From assembly GCF_041751335.1 (NCBI RefSeq), contig NZ_JBGSXS010000272.1, forward strand, positions 21,607-85,606: 64,000 nt of DNA. The letters run 5' to 3'. The position numbers and the translations under genes were made by a program. Position 1 is the first letter of the stretch; every line of letters begins with the position of its first letter. A model generated the notes under the pieces. The model worked only from the letters and a program-made list of their open reading frames with translations, did no database searches and had not been told where the DNA came from. This document shows, in pieces, positions 51,901 to 61,621 of the stretch. This DNA is from Aquiflexum sp041751335. Lineage in GTDB: Bacteria > Bacteroidota > Bacteroidia > Cytophagales > Cyclobacteriaceae.

Positions 51901-51970
51901 CCCGGATGCCAATCCGGGGGAAAAGGTCATCAAGTCACCACCCTACCAACCCCGATAGGGGTTGAATTAT
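51863..51970. repeat. REP hairpins directly upstream of the RAYT gene
   Basis: AACCCC-gaca-GGGGTT near 51864, CCCCGGAT-gcca-ATCCGGGG (51900-51919) and CAACCCC-gata-GGGGTTG (51947-51964) lie 120-220 bases before the transposase start. Their order and spacing match the right-hand cluster at 52603. Confidence 0.85.
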
Positions 51971-52087
51971 CCCCATCTCCAGAACTAAAGATAATCGGAA
52001 ACTTATCCGATTAATTTACGGCCTATTTAAAAAGGCTTTTGTAAATTCCTTTCTCAATTTATTTTTCAACCGATAAATTTTTGAACT

Positions 52088-52534
52088 ATGAGCACACATA
52101 CATCAATTGTTTACCACATCATCTGGACACCTTACAAAAGGAAGCCAATTATGACAAAAGAACCTAGAAGGGAATTGTTCAACTATATGATGGGAATCCT
52201 ACAAAACAAAAACTGTCATGTTTACAGGATAGATGGCGTTGAGGATCATTTGCATATCGCAACTTCTTTACATCCTTCCCTCTCGCTTGCAGGTTTAATC
52301 AAGGATATCAAACTTGCCAGCAGCAGTATGATAAAGTCAACCAATCTTTTTAGGGGATTTGAAGGTTGGCAGGATGGATATGCCGCATTTACACATAATT
52401 ACTCCTCCTTGGACAAACTTGTCAATTACATCAAAAATCAAGAGGAGCATCATAAAAAAGTAAGTTTTATGGATGAATACCTTCAACTGCTTCAAGATCA
52501 TGGGATCGCTTTTGATCCCAAATATCTCCTCTGA
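52088..52534 (+). CDS. REP-associated tyrosine transposase (RAYT, IS200/IS605 type)
   Basis: This 148-residue Y1 transposase has the HUH metal motif in VEDHLHIATSLHPS (His-Leu-His, residues of about 55-57). The catalytic tyrosine is in KLVNYIKNQEEHHKK, near residue 117. The N-terminus STHTSIVYHIIWTPYKRK is also typical. It has no IS200-type ends; instead it lies alone between two clusters of REP hairpins (51281-51970 and 52603-53000). Proteins of this kind bind and nick REP single strands and are thought to spread REPs across the chromosome. All motifs are intact, so it may be active. Confidence 0.93.
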   Translation: MSTHTSIVYHIIWTPYKRKPIMTKEPRRELFNYMMGILQNKNCHVYRIDGVEDHLHIATSLHPSLSLAGLIKDIKLASSSMIKSTNLFRGFEGWQDGYAAFTHNYSSLDKLVNYIKNQEEHHKKVSFMDEYLQLLQDHGIAFDPKYLL

Positions 52535-52602
52535 ATACAAACCGGAATTCTAACAAGAAGGGTTTGAATACCACCATAAGCCCCGCAACTTCCTAAATAA
52601 TT

Positions 52603-53020
52603 CAACCCCTACCGGGGTTGGTCTTAGTAATGTCGAGTTCATAGCTTTTGCCCCGGATTGTCATCCGGGGTAACTACCCTTTCAGGGATTTAATCCCTCC
52701 GGGATTTTCGGTTAAATCAAGGTTAACCATAATCAGTAAGAGGGAATTTTAATAACTCAAAATGATAAAATAGGAGCCATTCCAACAGGTTTGCCTTGTA
52801 GTAAGTATGGTAAAAATACTCTAAGTCTATTTCCAAGGATGACAATCAAATGGGTTATTAAGATTATTTTATTGCTACAATGGCCAACCCCGACAGGGGT
52901 TTAATACCGCAAGGTTATTTGCCCCGGATGACAATCCGGTGGGAAGAAGGTCTTATGATAAACCACTCAACAACCTCGATAGGGGTTGAATAATCCTCCT
53001 TCCCTCAACCAAACTTAATA
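52603..53020. repeat. REP hairpin cluster C
   Basis: Hairpins on this side of the transposase are CAACCCC-tacc-GGGGTTG (52603-52620), CCCCGGAT-tgtc-ATCCGGGG (52651-52670), AATCCC-tcc-GGGATT (52692-52706), AACCCC-gaca-GGGGTT (52886-52901), a CCCCGGAT...ATCCGG partial near 52922, and CAACCTCgatAGGGGTTG (52971-52988). No gene is visible between 52535 and 53196. Confidence 0.85.
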
Positions 53021-53196
53021 GGGGTTGAATTAAACTCAACACCATTCCGACTTCCAAGTTTTACTCCTCCCCATTGAGTCCTATATCCCCTCCCCAAATC
53101 CCCAATCCACCATTGGCCTAAATACCCTACTTTTCCTTTTATGTTTTTTGGTATATTTAGAGCCAATTGAAAAACCTAATAACCTACAACCACTTT

Positions 53197-56100
53197 ATGA
53201 AAGTAATCGCCCGTATTCCCAATCAATTAATTGCAATACTGTTATTGATTTCATTTGGGTTTTCATGTACCAAAAAATCTCCCGAGGACCTTCGGATCAA
53301 ACAGATGAATAAGGAAGAAGTAAAAACACTTGCTTCCACCATTGAATCCATGGTCAGTCCAAAACTGGCAGAAGGACTTAGCCTATCTTTATGGGCAGTG
53401 GATTCCCTGATTTTTGATCCCATTTCTATTCAGGTGGATGATGAAGGTACCTTATATTACTCCAGGACCAACCGTCAGAAAGGATCCGAGTTTGACATTC
53501 GTGGACATCAGGATTGGGAGATCGAATCAATTAAATTACAAACTGTAGAGGATAAAAGAGCATTTCTTAGAAAAGAGTTGTCTCCCGAAAGATCTGAACA
53601 CAATACATGGTTGAAAGATATGAACGGTGATGGTTCACATGATTGGAGGGATATGTTGGTGCAGAAAGAACAGATTTACAAGGTAATGGATACCGATGGT
53701 GACGGACTTGCGGATTTTTCACAAGTGATGGTAGCGGACTTTCATGAGGAGGTGACCGATGTGGCGGGTGCGGTATTGATGCATGAGGGAGACCTATTTG
53801 TAGGTGTAGGACCGGATATGTGGAGACTGAAAGATAAAAACGGTGATGGCCTAATGGATGAAAAGGAATCCATTTCACATGGCTATGCCCTTCATATAGG
53901 ATTTGGTGCACATGGTATGTCAGGCGCAAAAGTCGGCCCAGATGGAAAGATTTATTGGGGAATCGGAGATGTAGGTTTTAATGGGACTGATAAGGAAGGC
54001 AAAGAATGGAAATACCCCAACAGAGGAGTAGTGGTTAGGTCAAACCCTGATGGATCCGATTTTGAAGTGTTCGCCATGGGGGTCAGAAATACCCATGAAT
54101 TCACTTGGGATGAATACAATAACCTGATTTCGGTCGATAATGACGGAGACCATAGAGGAGAAAGTGAAAGATTGGTTTATCTCGTCAATGGGTCAGATAC
54201 CGGTTGGAGGATTAACTGGCAATTTGGGAAATATAGAGACCCAAATAACAATACCTACAAAGTCTGGATGGATGAGAACATGTACAAGCCAAGACATGAA
54301 GGTCAGGCTGCTTACATCACACCTCCCATCATCAATTATGTAAACGGACCAACAGGAATGGTTTACAATCCCGGCACAGCATTAAGCCCAAAATGGAAAA
54401 ACCATTTTTTTGTAGTTGAATTTGTGGGAACACCATCAGGTTCGGGGATTCATGCCTTCACCCTGAATCCAAAGGGAGCATCCTTTGAATTGGGAAAAAC
54501 AGAAAAGGTACTTGGCGGGGTATTACCGACAGGGCTGGATTTCGGACCGGATGGATCGCTGTACCTTGCAGATTGGATCAATGGATGGGGTGTTAAAAAC
54601 TATGGAAGGGTTTGGAAGTTGGATGATGAATCCGAAAAGAACTCTGCTTTAAGAGTGGAAACCAAAAGGCTTTTAGGATTGGATATGAAAAAACAGTCTG
54701 AATCAGAATTGGAGAAGCATCTTTTTTATGAGGATTTGCGGGTTCGTAGAAAAGCCCAATTTGAATTGGCCAAAAGAGGAGATAAGGGTGCTGCTGTTTT
54801 TGAATCCGTGATAAAACAACAGCAAAATCAATTGGCCAGAATCCATGCCATTGTTGGTACTAGTCAATTGGCCAGAATGGTGGATATGAAATATGCCAAA
54901 GCTATAGTACCGTATCTGAAAGATCAGGATCCGGAAATTAGGGCTCAGGCAGCAAAATGGTTGGGTGATATCAAGTATCAGGATGTAGGATCAAATTTAT
55001 TGGCGCTTTTGGTAGATGAACATCCTAGAGTCAATTTTTTTGCTGCAGAGGCAATTGGAAGAATCGGATATGATCCGGCTACTCCCGCGCTAATTGCGCT
55101 CATTGAGAGAAACAATGATGAGGATGCATATATCAGACATGCAGCTACTTTGGCATTGGCCAGATTCAATAATCCTGAGTCTTTAATTCCACTTTCAAAT
55201 CATTTCAGCAATGCAGTTAGACTCGGTGCAGTTTTGGCTCTTAGGAGGATGCAGCATTCTGGTATAGAAGCATTCCTTAATGATGGGAATGAATATATCG
55301 TGACAGAAGTTGCAAGAGCGATCAATGATGATTTTTCCATAGAAGCGGCCTTACCGGCTTTAGGAGATTTATTGACCACAACCTGGTTTACCAATGAAGC
55401 TCTGATCAGGAGAGCAATCAATGCCAACCTGAGAGTGGGTACTGAAAAGTCCATGCAGAATCTGATCACTTATATGTCAAACCCTGCTTCACCAACTGGA
55501 ATGAGGAAGGAAGCAATTGATGCCCTGTCAACTTGGACCAAGCCTTCGGTATTGGATAGGGTTGATGGAAGGTTTAGAGGGGAAATCACAAGGGAACCGA
55601 ACCTGATCAGGGAAAAAGCAATTAAACCTTTGGTTGATCTTTTGGAGGGGCAAGATGAATCCTTACGTGAAAGTTCTGCTATTGCTCTAGGCAAACTTGG
55701 TATTGAAAGTGGGTCAGAGGCATTGTTGGCTTCGGTCAAACAGGATAGATCAAGTACCGTACGTATTGCGGCCATTCAGGCATTGGCAAAAATGAATTCG
55801 GAAAATGCAGCAAAGGGTATAGAATTCGCCTTAGCTGATAGGGAAAAATCAGTCAGGATTGCAGGTCTTACCTTGTTGGAGCAATTGGACCTGGATGTAC
55901 AGCTCAAAGTTAAATTACTGGCTGAAGTGATTGAAAAGCAAACTACCGAAGAAAAGCAAGCCGCGATTGTAGCCTTGGGAAAATTGCCATATACTGCCAC
56001 AAAAGAAAGCTTTGGTGCATTGATTGCGAAAATGGATAAAAAGAACATCCAAACAGATGTTTTGCTGGAATTATCTGAAGCAGTGGAAAATATAAACGAC

Positions 56101-56607
56101 CCAGGGCTGAAAGAAAAATACGCCAAAAGTGAGACAGCATTTTGGGGAGGAAACCAATTGGCTTCCTTTCAGAGCAGTCTGAATGGTGGTGATGCGGTTA
56201 AAGGAAAGAGTTTGTTTTTACAATCCCAAACCGGTCAATGCATGCGTTGCCATGCCATTGATGATATGGGTGGAAATGTTGGTCCTGCCATGGATGGTAT
56301 AGCTTCCAAACTCAGCAGGCAAGAATTGTTGGAATCATTGATTGATCCCAGTAAGCGAGTCGCACCAGGATTTGGCATTGTGACTTTAGACTTGGACAAT
56401 GGTCAAAAAGTCAGTGGTATATTGGGCAAAGAATCCCAAAATGATTTGTTGTTGCAACAAGGTTCGAAACCTGACACCTTGATTCGAAAAACCAATGTGG
56501 TAGAACGAAAAGATGCAGCATCAAGCATGCCGGATATGAAAGCGATTTTAAGCAGGAGGGAAATTCGTGATTTGGTCAGTTATCTTTCTACATTGAAAGA
56601 GCATTGA
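53197..56607 (+). CDS. Large lipoprotein dehydrogenase with HEAT repeats and cytochrome c
   Basis: I chose the ATG at 53197 (MKVIARIPNQLIAILLLISF), which gives a lipoprotein signal with Cys24 in GFSCTKK; 1136 residues follow. Residues of about 50-470 form a beta-propeller of the membrane-bound dehydrogenase type, with calcium-like loops DMNGDGSHDW, DTDGDGLADF and DKNGDGLMDE. Residues of about 500-950 are HEAT-like helical repeats (DPEIRAQAAKWLGDI, SVRIAGLTLLEQLD). The last 120 residues form a c-type cytochrome with CMRCH at 1015-1019. It probably oxidises a sugar at the outer face. Its stop overlaps the start of a PIG-L deacetylase gene, so they form an operon. A smaller relative is at 1979. 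Confidence 0.87.
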   Translation: MKVIARIPNQLIAILLLISFGFSCTKKSPEDLRIKQMNKEEVKTLASTIESMVSPKLAEGLSLSLWAVDSLIFDPISIQVDDEGTLYYSRTNRQKGSEFDIRGHQDWEIESIKLQTVEDKRAFLRKELSPERSEHNTWLKDMNGDGSHDWRDMLVQKEQIYKVMDTDGDGLADFSQVMVADFHEEVTDVAGAVLMHEGDLFVGVGPDMWRLKDKNGDGLMDEKESISHGYALHIGFGAHGMSGAKVGPDGKIYWGIGDVGFNGTDKEGKEWKYPNRGVVVRSNPDGSDFEVFAMGVRNTHEFTWDEYNNLISVDNDGDHRGESERLVYLVNGSDTGWRINWQFGKYRDPNNNTYKVWMDENMYKPRHEGQAAYITPPIINYVNGPTGMVYNPGTALSPKWKNHFFVVEFVGTPSGSGIHAFTLNPKGASFELGKTEKVLGGVLPTGLDFGPDGSLYLADWINGWGVKNYGRVWKLDDESEKNSALRVETKRLLGLDMKKQSESELEKHLFYEDLRVRRKAQFELAKRGDKGAAVFESVIKQQQNQLARIHAIVGTSQLARMVDMKYAKAIVPYLKDQDPEIRAQAAKWLGDIKYQDVGSNLLALLVDEHPRVNFFAAEAIGRIGYDPATPALIALIERNNDEDAYIRHAATLALARFNNPESLIPLSNHFSNAVRLGAVLALRRMQHSGIEAFLNDGNEYIVTEVARAINDDFSIEAALPALGDLLTTTWFTNEALIRRAINANLRVGTEKSMQNLITYMSNPASPTGMRKEAIDALSTWTKPSVLDRVDGRFRGEITREPNLIREKAIKPLVDLLEGQDESLRESSAIALGKLGIESGSEALLASVKQDRSSTVRIAAIQALAKMNSENAAKGIEFALADREKSVRIAGLTLLEQLDLDVQLKVKLLAEVIEKQTTEEKQAAIVALGKLPYTATKESFGALIAKMDKKNIQTDVLLELSEAVENINDPGLKEKYAKSETAFWGGNQLASFQSSLNGGDAVKGKSLFLQSQTGQCMRCHAIDDMGGNVGPAMDGIASKLSRQELLESLIDPSKRVAPGFGIVTLDLDNGQKVSGILGKESQNDLLLQQGSKPDTLIRKTNVVERKDAASSMPDMKAILSRREIRDLVSYLSTLKEH

Positions 56608-57452
56608 TGAAGCAGGTTGGGATAGTCTTATTGGTGGTGATTATTATTGCCATTGTTTTATTGGCAGGTCTGATGCTATGGGGTAGATTTATGCTCCATA
56701 ATACAGAGATACCTGTCAAAACGCAATTGATTGAAGAGACTACTCCACAAACCATCATGACCTTTTTCTCCCATCCGGATGACGAAATTGCAGTTGGAGG
56801 AACTTTACTTTCTTTACAGGAAGCAGGCCACAGGCTTGTTCTTGTCTGTATGACTAAAGGGGAAGCAGGTCCCACAGGAGGACTGGTGGAAAGAGAGGAT
56901 TTAGGGGAAACAAGAGCAAAAGAATTAAAGGAGGTTGCTTCAATATTGGGTGCCGAACTCGAACTCTTTGATTTTCCTGATAGCGGCTTAAAGGAAATTC
57001 CTCTTGACAACTTGAAACAGCTTGCCTTGGAAATGATCGAAAAGCATCAGCCAGATTATGTCATTAGTTATGACAGTAAGGTCGGGTTATATGGTCATCC
57101 TGACCATGTGATGACTTCAAAGGCAATGGAGGAGGTTTTCCTTGAAAACAGAGAAAAGGAGGGTTTTCCTGTCAAGAAACTTTTCCAATTGACACTTTCC
57201 CCAAAACAGATTCAGATAGCTTTAAAAATTGCCCCCGGTTTCCAAAGGAATTATCCCAAAGTTGGGCCAGGTTTACCTGTTCCTGACTTCGCAGTGAAGA
57301 CCACGCCTTATTTTGACACTTTTGTAAAGATGATGGAAGCCCACGCAACCCAACAAGAGGTCTTCAGGGATTTACTGCCTTACCGGGAAGAGACGCCTTC
57401 ATTTATTTATTCCAGGATATTTGATAGGGAGTATTTTTGGGAAGCAAAATAA
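56607..57452 (+). CDS. PIG-L family deacetylase with N-terminal membrane helix
   Basis: This 281-residue protein begins with one membrane helix (IVLLVVIIIAIVLLAGLMLW, residues 6-25) and then a LmbE/PIG-L domain. Zinc ligands are in FSHPDDEIAVGG (His, Asp-Asp) near residue 54 and YGHPDHVMTSKAM (His) near 154. Such enzymes remove the acetyl group from GlcNAc-containing molecules. The ATG at 56607 overlaps the stop of the preceding dehydrogenase gene (TGATG), so the two are translationally coupled. They may act in sequence on an amino sugar, which is inference. Confidence 0.9.
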   Translation: MKQVGIVLLVVIIIAIVLLAGLMLWGRFMLHNTEIPVKTQLIEETTPQTIMTFFSHPDDEIAVGGTLLSLQEAGHRLVLVCMTKGEAGPTGGLVEREDLGETRAKELKEVASILGAELELFDFPDSGLKEIPLDNLKQLALEMIEKHQPDYVISYDSKVGLYGHPDHVMTSKAMEEVFLENREKEGFPVKKLFQLTLSPKQIQIALKIAPGFQRNYPKVGPGLPVPDFAVKTTPYFDTFVKMMEAHATQQEVFRDLLPYREETPSFIYSRIFDREYFWEAK

Positions 57453-57454
57453 GA

Positions 57455-57577
57455 AGGATGAAGGAGAAAGGATGAGTCAGAATCAAGAGCCAAGAACCGA
57501 GAAGAGAGAGTCGAGATGCGAACCCGTTGTCGGAAGCTTGTAGCTTAGTGACGCTGGGTAAGGCGTTTGTAACGCCT
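57455..57577. repeat. Word-repeat and short hairpin after the PIG-L gene
   Basis: The segment GGATGAAGGAGAAAGGATGA, AGAGCCAAGAACCGAGAAG and GTCGAGATGCGAACC repeats the vocabulary of 33815-34030. At about 57560-57577 the stem GGCGTT-tgt-AACGCC forms a small hairpin. Confidence 0.55.
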
Positions 57578-57649
57578 GTCTTCTCATAAGCCTGTGAATG
57601 GTGGCACCCACATTAGCAATGGAATCGAGGCTTTTATTTTGATAAATAA

Positions 57650-57682
57650 AAAAGGCCCAAGAATTATATCCTTGGGCCTTTT
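57650..57682. terminator. Bidirectional terminator between convergent genes
   Basis: AAAAGGCCCAAG pairs perfectly with CTTGGGCCTTTT around a 9-base loop. A-rich and T-rich flanks on both sides allow termination of the PIG-L operon from the left and of the lipocalin-like gene from the right. Confidence 0.9.
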
Positions 57683-57705
57683 ATTCAATTTTGAGAGGGA
57701 ATAAA

Positions 57706-58227
57706 TTATTTAACAAAATTAAACTCAAAATCAAATTTAACATTTTCATCCACACCGTCATCATCTATGTCTACAGGTTCTTCCTCAGAGAATTTCAAAA
57801 CCATCCTGTTGTTGGTTAATTCTTTAACCTCAACTATTTGAGTGTCCCCATCAGAAGTCAATGATAGCCTTGTGTCGTTGTTGGTAAGGGTATAGGTTCC
57901 TGTTTCTACATCACTTCCATCAACTGCACGGTAAGTTCCATCAGCATTGAATGTAATAGAGCCTGATAAATCTGTCTCATTTAAGATGGTTGTTTTTATA
58001 AATGCCTCAAAGGCAGCAGCTTCAGCAGCAGTGTATTCCCCAGTGCTAACCAGGAAAGTGGTTAAAGGCTGATTATTTACCGTAATTGTCAAATTAGCTG
58101 CATTGTAAGTCCATGTTCCCACAATAGGGGAGCCTGCTGGTCCATCATCGTCCTTGCCACAAGAAGAAAGGAACGCCATTGAAGCAGCAATACAGATAAT
58201 GAAAAGGAATTTAAAGTTGTTTTGCAT
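57706..58227 (-). CDS. Lipocalin-like lipoprotein
   Basis: This 173-residue protein has a lipoprotein signal (AASMAFLSSCGKDDD, lipidated Cys23), followed by an Asp/Gly linker and a small beta-barrel. The sequence SPIVGTWTYNAANLTITV, SGSITFNADGTYRAVDGSDV, ETGTYTLTNNDTRLSLTSDG matches the lipocalin-like pattern of many Bacteroidota lipoproteins that begin with a GTW motif. A DDDGVDENVKF loop near the end may bind calcium. The ligand is unknown. It is monocistronic. Confidence 0.82.
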   Translation of the reverse strand: MQNNFKFLFIICIAASMAFLSSCGKDDDGPAGSPIVGTWTYNAANLTITVNNQPLTTFLVSTGEYTAAEAAAFEAFIKTTILNETDLSGSITFNADGTYRAVDGSDVETGTYTLTNNDTRLSLTSDGDTQIVEVKELTNNRMVLKFSEEEPVDIDDDGVDENVKFDFEFNFVK

Positions 58228-58325
58228 GATGTAATTGTTTAAGTTAAAAATATTGGTTTGATAAATAATTATCTAAATATAAGTGATATAGGTAAAAATA
58301 AGCATATTTTTAATGTTTTTGTCTC

Positions 58326-59525
58326 TTAATATAAAAGATATTTTTTTCTCAAGTCTGTGTAAATTCCCAGGTCTTTTTGCCAGGAAGCTTTGATTTCTGC
58401 CTCTGATTTACCAGCTATAATGTCTTTTCGGAGTTGGTCACTCCCTGCAAGTTTGTCAAAGAAGTTGTTGAAGAATTTTTCTTTTTTTCCTGAAATATGA
58501 TATGCCTCCAAAAGATATTGAAGGGTGAATTGATGATCCAAAGGTTCATTTCTCAAATCTTTTCCATAGCATTTATTACCCTTCTGGGGCGGGTTTTTTG
58601 ACATACCGTCAATGCTGACAGGAGTAAAAGTGAAATCTCCGAATTTAGGATCCGGATAGCCATAGACCTGAAATGGAAAATAGGTTCCTCTTCCCAATGA
58701 CACATCTGTGCCCTCAAAATAACAAAGCGAAGGGTACAGCCTTATAGCTGTGTCATTGGGTAAATTTGGAGATGGCTTTACCTGCAAACCATAGGGTATG
58801 GAATGATTCCAGTTTTTCACAGGGATTATCTGAATATCACTTTTTGCCCTTCCTTTTAGCCAACCTTCCCCATTGATCATTTGGGCCAATTCTCCTACCG
58901 TCAATCCATGAACTACCGGAATTGGGTGCATACCCACAAAGCTTTCAAAGCCTTTTGTCAAAACAGGGCCATCCACGTAATTCCCATTAGGATTGGGTCT
59001 GTCAAAAATCAATAGCGGTTTTTTATTTTCTGCGGTACTTTCCATGACATAGTGCATGGTACTGATGTAAGTATAAAATCTTACTCCGACATCCTGAAGG
59101 TCATAGATCAGAATATCCACATCAGATAGGGTAGAGGCAGACGGCTTTTTATTGTCTCCATATAAGGATATAATAGGCAAGCCTGTACTTTTGTCGATTT
59201 CAGAGTTAACTACCTCTCCTGCATCTGCATCTCCACGGAAGCCATGTTCAGGAACAAAGACTTTGACTACATTCACCCCCTCCATCATCAGGAAATCCAC
59301 CAAATGCATATTGTTTTTACTGGTAAGGATTGAAGTTTGATTGACAATCAATCCAACTCTTTTTCCTTCCAAAAGTGGTAAATATACTTCAGGCTGATCT
59401 GCTGCTGGCAATATCTGGGCTTCGATCACCTGCTCCAAGGCTTCAATTTCTTTGTCAGGACTTTTGCAAAATGCTGTGGTCTGTATTAAAAAAAGAACAA
59501 GAATGATACATTTCAATGAGTTCAT
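58326..59525 (-). CDS. namZ: Exo-beta-N-acetylmuramidase NamZ (DUF1343)
   Basis: The ATG at 59525 (MNSLKCIILVLFLIQTTAFC) starts a protein of 399 residues with a signal peptide; the longer frame to 59567 would run into the start of the next gene. It belongs to DUF1343, in which NamZ of Tannerella releases MurNAc from peptidoglycan fragments. Conserved parts are RVGLIVNQTSI, VFVPEHGFRGDADAGEVVNS, LIYDLQDVGVRFYTYISTMH, FDRPNPNGNYVDGPV and EGTDVSLGRGTYFPF. It probably recovers cell-wall sugars in the periplasm. It is divergent from the permease gene, with 41 bases between the starts. Confidence 0.9.
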   Translation of the reverse strand: MNSLKCIILVLFLIQTTAFCKSPDKEIEALEQVIEAQILPAADQPEVYLPLLEGKRVGLIVNQTSILTSKNNMHLVDFLMMEGVNVVKVFVPEHGFRGDADAGEVVNSEIDKSTGLPIISLYGDNKKPSASTLSDVDILIYDLQDVGVRFYTYISTMHYVMESTAENKKPLLIFDRPNPNGNYVDGPVLTKGFESFVGMHPIPVVHGLTVGELAQMINGEGWLKGRAKSDIQIIPVKNWNHSIPYGLQVKPSPNLPNDTAIRLYPSLCYFEGTDVSLGRGTYFPFQVYGYPDPKFGDFTFTPVSIDGMSKNPPQKGNKCYGKDLRNEPLDHQFTLQYLLEAYHISGKKEKFFNNFFDKLAGSDQLRKDIIAGKSEAEIKASWQKDLGIYTDLRKKYLLY

Positions 59526-59566
59526 ATTAATTTGCGCTAGATTTCCACCAAAATAATCAAACTTCA

Positions 59567-60784
59567 TTGAACCTTTCCTATTTTATTGCCAAAAGAATCA
59601 GTTTTAAGCGAACAGGTGGGTTTACGGGTACCATTCACCGGATAGCGGTCGCTTCAGTAGCCATTGGCATAGCAATATCAATTATTTCATTTATGATATT
59701 GGGTGGATTTCAAAATGAAATTTCAGATAAGGTATTCTCCTTTACAGGCCACTTTCAAGTGCAGAAATTTATGTCGGGAAATGCATTTGAAGAGAGTCCA
59801 ACATCCAAATTGTCAGACTTTTATTCAGAATATTCCCAAAATACAATGATCCGGCATGTGCAGGTCTATGCCCATAAACCGGGATTACTGAAAGGGGATG
59901 AAGAAGTAGAAGGTGTATTGATGAAAGGAGTGGGGCCCGATTTTGATTCTTTGCGATTTAAAGAATCCTTGACTAAAGGAAGGTTTATTCAGTTTTCAGA
60001 CTCCATTGCCAGCAATGAAATTATTTTGAGCAAAAAGATTGCGGACAAATTATTATTGGATTTAGGGGACCGAATTACCATGTATTTTGTGCAGGAACCT
60101 CCCCGCTTTCGAAGGTTTGAAATTGTCGGTATTTATGAGACATTTTTAGAAAATTTTGATGATAAAATCATCATAGGAGACATTCAAACTATCAGAAATC
60201 TTAATGGTTGGACGGATGACCAGGTCGGGGGTTTTGAAGTTTTTGTCCACAATCCTAACAAATTGGATGAATTCAGCGACCCACTTTATGAATCTTTGGA
60301 TTATGATCTCAAGCTGATCAAAGTGACGGACAAGTACATTGAAATCTTTGATTGGCTGATTTTGCTCAATAACAATGTCTTTATCTTTTTGGGTTTGATC
60401 CTTTTTGTAGCAGCATTTAATATGGTTTCCATATTGTTTATCTTGATCATGGAAAGGACGCAGATGATAGGAATACTGAAAGCGCTTGGAACCAAAAACA
60501 AACAGATAAGAAAGATCTTTGTCTGGAACGGGGTTAGAATAATTGGCAGGGGCTTACTTTTTGGAAATGCAATAGGATTGGGTTTTGGATTGTTGCAACA
60601 AAAATTCCGGTTTATTGCTCTTGACCCGGAAAGTTATTATATGTCATTTGTGCCCATAGCCTGGAATTGGCCTGTGTTTTTGCTGCTCAATATTTCAGTA
60701 TTGCTGGTAACTACAATGGTTCTGTTTATCCCTGCGATGCTGATTAGCAATATCCAACCGATCAAAGCGATACGTTTTGATTAG
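59567..60784 (+). CDS. LolC/LolE-like FtsX-type permease
   Basis: This 405-residue membrane protein starts at a TTG (NLSYFIAKRISFKRTGGFTG), which is the usual N-terminus of the family. It has one helix near residue 22-45, a periplasmic MacB-like domain (about 50-265), and three C-terminal helices ending AMLISNIQPIKAIRFD. The FtsX-family pattern ILIMERTQMIGILKALGTKN is near residue 298. LolCE-type permeases release lipoproteins from the inner membrane with a LolD ATPase, which is not adjacent. Its end overlaps the convergent glycosyltransferase gene by 23 bases. Confidence 0.9.
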   Translation: MNLSYFIAKRISFKRTGGFTGTIHRIAVASVAIGIAISIISFMILGGFQNEISDKVFSFTGHFQVQKFMSGNAFEESPTSKLSDFYSEYSQNTMIRHVQVYAHKPGLLKGDEEVEGVLMKGVGPDFDSLRFKESLTKGRFIQFSDSIASNEIILSKKIADKLLLDLGDRITMYFVQEPPRFRRFEIVGIYETFLENFDDKIIIGDIQTIRNLNGWTDDQVGGFEVFVHNPNKLDEFSDPLYESLDYDLKLIKVTDKYIEIFDWLILLNNNVFIFLGLILFVAAFNMVSILFILIMERTQMIGILKALGTKNKQIRKIFVWNGVRIIGRGLLFGNAIGLGFGLLQQKFRFIALDPESYYMSFVPIAWNWPVFLLLNISVLLVTTMVLFIPAMLISNIQPIKAIRFD

Positions 60785-61514
60785 GTTTGTACTTTTTGAA
60801 CCAACTTCTGACCTTCATGTAAATAACGCCCATTACCGCCTCTTTAAAAATGTGGGTGTTCATTTTTGAGATTCCTTTGGTCCGGTCGGTAAAAATGATC
60901 GGGATCTCTTTGATTCGGAAGCCCAGTTTCCATGTCGTGAATTTCATTTCAATCTGAAAAGCATATCCGATAAATCTGATTTTATCCAGTCCAATAGTTT
61001 CCAGTGTATTTCTGCGATAGCATTTAAAACCGGCTGTGGCATCTTTGATGGGCATACCGGTAATGAACTGAACATATTTACTTGCAAAAAACGACATCAA
61101 AACCCTTCCCATTGGCCAGTTGACCACATTGACTCCGGTGATATATCTAGAGCCGATCACCAGATCATAATTTTCCTGAAAACAAGTTTCATAAAGCCGT
61201 ATTAGGTCTTTTGGATTGTGGGAGAAATCCGCATCCATTTCAAAAATATATTGGTAGCCACTCATTAGGGCATATTGAAATCCTTCCAAATAGGCTGTTC
61301 CAAGTCCTTGCTTTCCAGGTCTCTGCAGTAGGTGGATCCTATCTGGGAATTCACGCTTCAATTTCTTCACTTCCTCTGCAGTACCATCCGGAGAATTGTC
61401 ATCTATTACCAACAATTCAAAATCACCTTCCAAAGCCATGATAGCCAATGCAATGTCCTGGATGTTTTCCAGTTCATTATAGGTAGGGATGATGACCAGT
61501 TTATCTCTTTTCAT
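60762..61514 (-). CDS. Polyprenol monophosphomannose synthase-like glycosyltransferase (GT2)
   Basis: The ATG at 61514 (MKRDKLVIIPTYNELENIQD) gives 250 residues. GT2 landmarks are VIDDNSPDGTAEEVK (DxD-type acidic pair), QGLGTAYLEGFQYAL, FEMDADFSHNPKDLI and the C-terminal IPIIFTDRTKGISKMN. It lacks the C-terminal membrane helices of longer relatives, as short bacterial Dpm1-like enzymes do. It probably transfers mannose, or a related sugar, from GDP to undecaprenyl phosphate for envelope glycans or protein glycosylation. It is convergent and overlaps the permease gene by 23 bases. Confidence 0.92.
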   Translation of the reverse strand: MKRDKLVIIPTYNELENIQDIALAIMALEGDFELLVIDDNSPDGTAEEVKKLKREFPDRIHLLQRPGKQGLGTAYLEGFQYALMSGYQYIFEMDADFSHNPKDLIRLYETCFQENYDLVIGSRYITGVNVVNWPMGRVLMSFFASKYVQFITGMPIKDATAGFKCYRRNTLETIGLDKIRFIGYAFQIEMKFTTWKLGFRIKEIPIIFTDRTKGISKMNTHIFKEAVMGVIYMKVRSWFKKYKPNQNVSL

Positions 61515-61621
61515 AAAAACCAAAACCCAAAAATATGATTAAAAGCATGTAATTTTAGATTTGTGTCCATTAAATGCAAAAATTGATATATAATTGTTTG
61601 AAAATGAGAATAACAAAACAG

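Noticed and set aside
59526..59567. Upstream ATG for namZ at 59567
   Set aside because: It would overlap the TTG start of the divergent permease and precede the signal peptide with an unlikely 14-residue extension.
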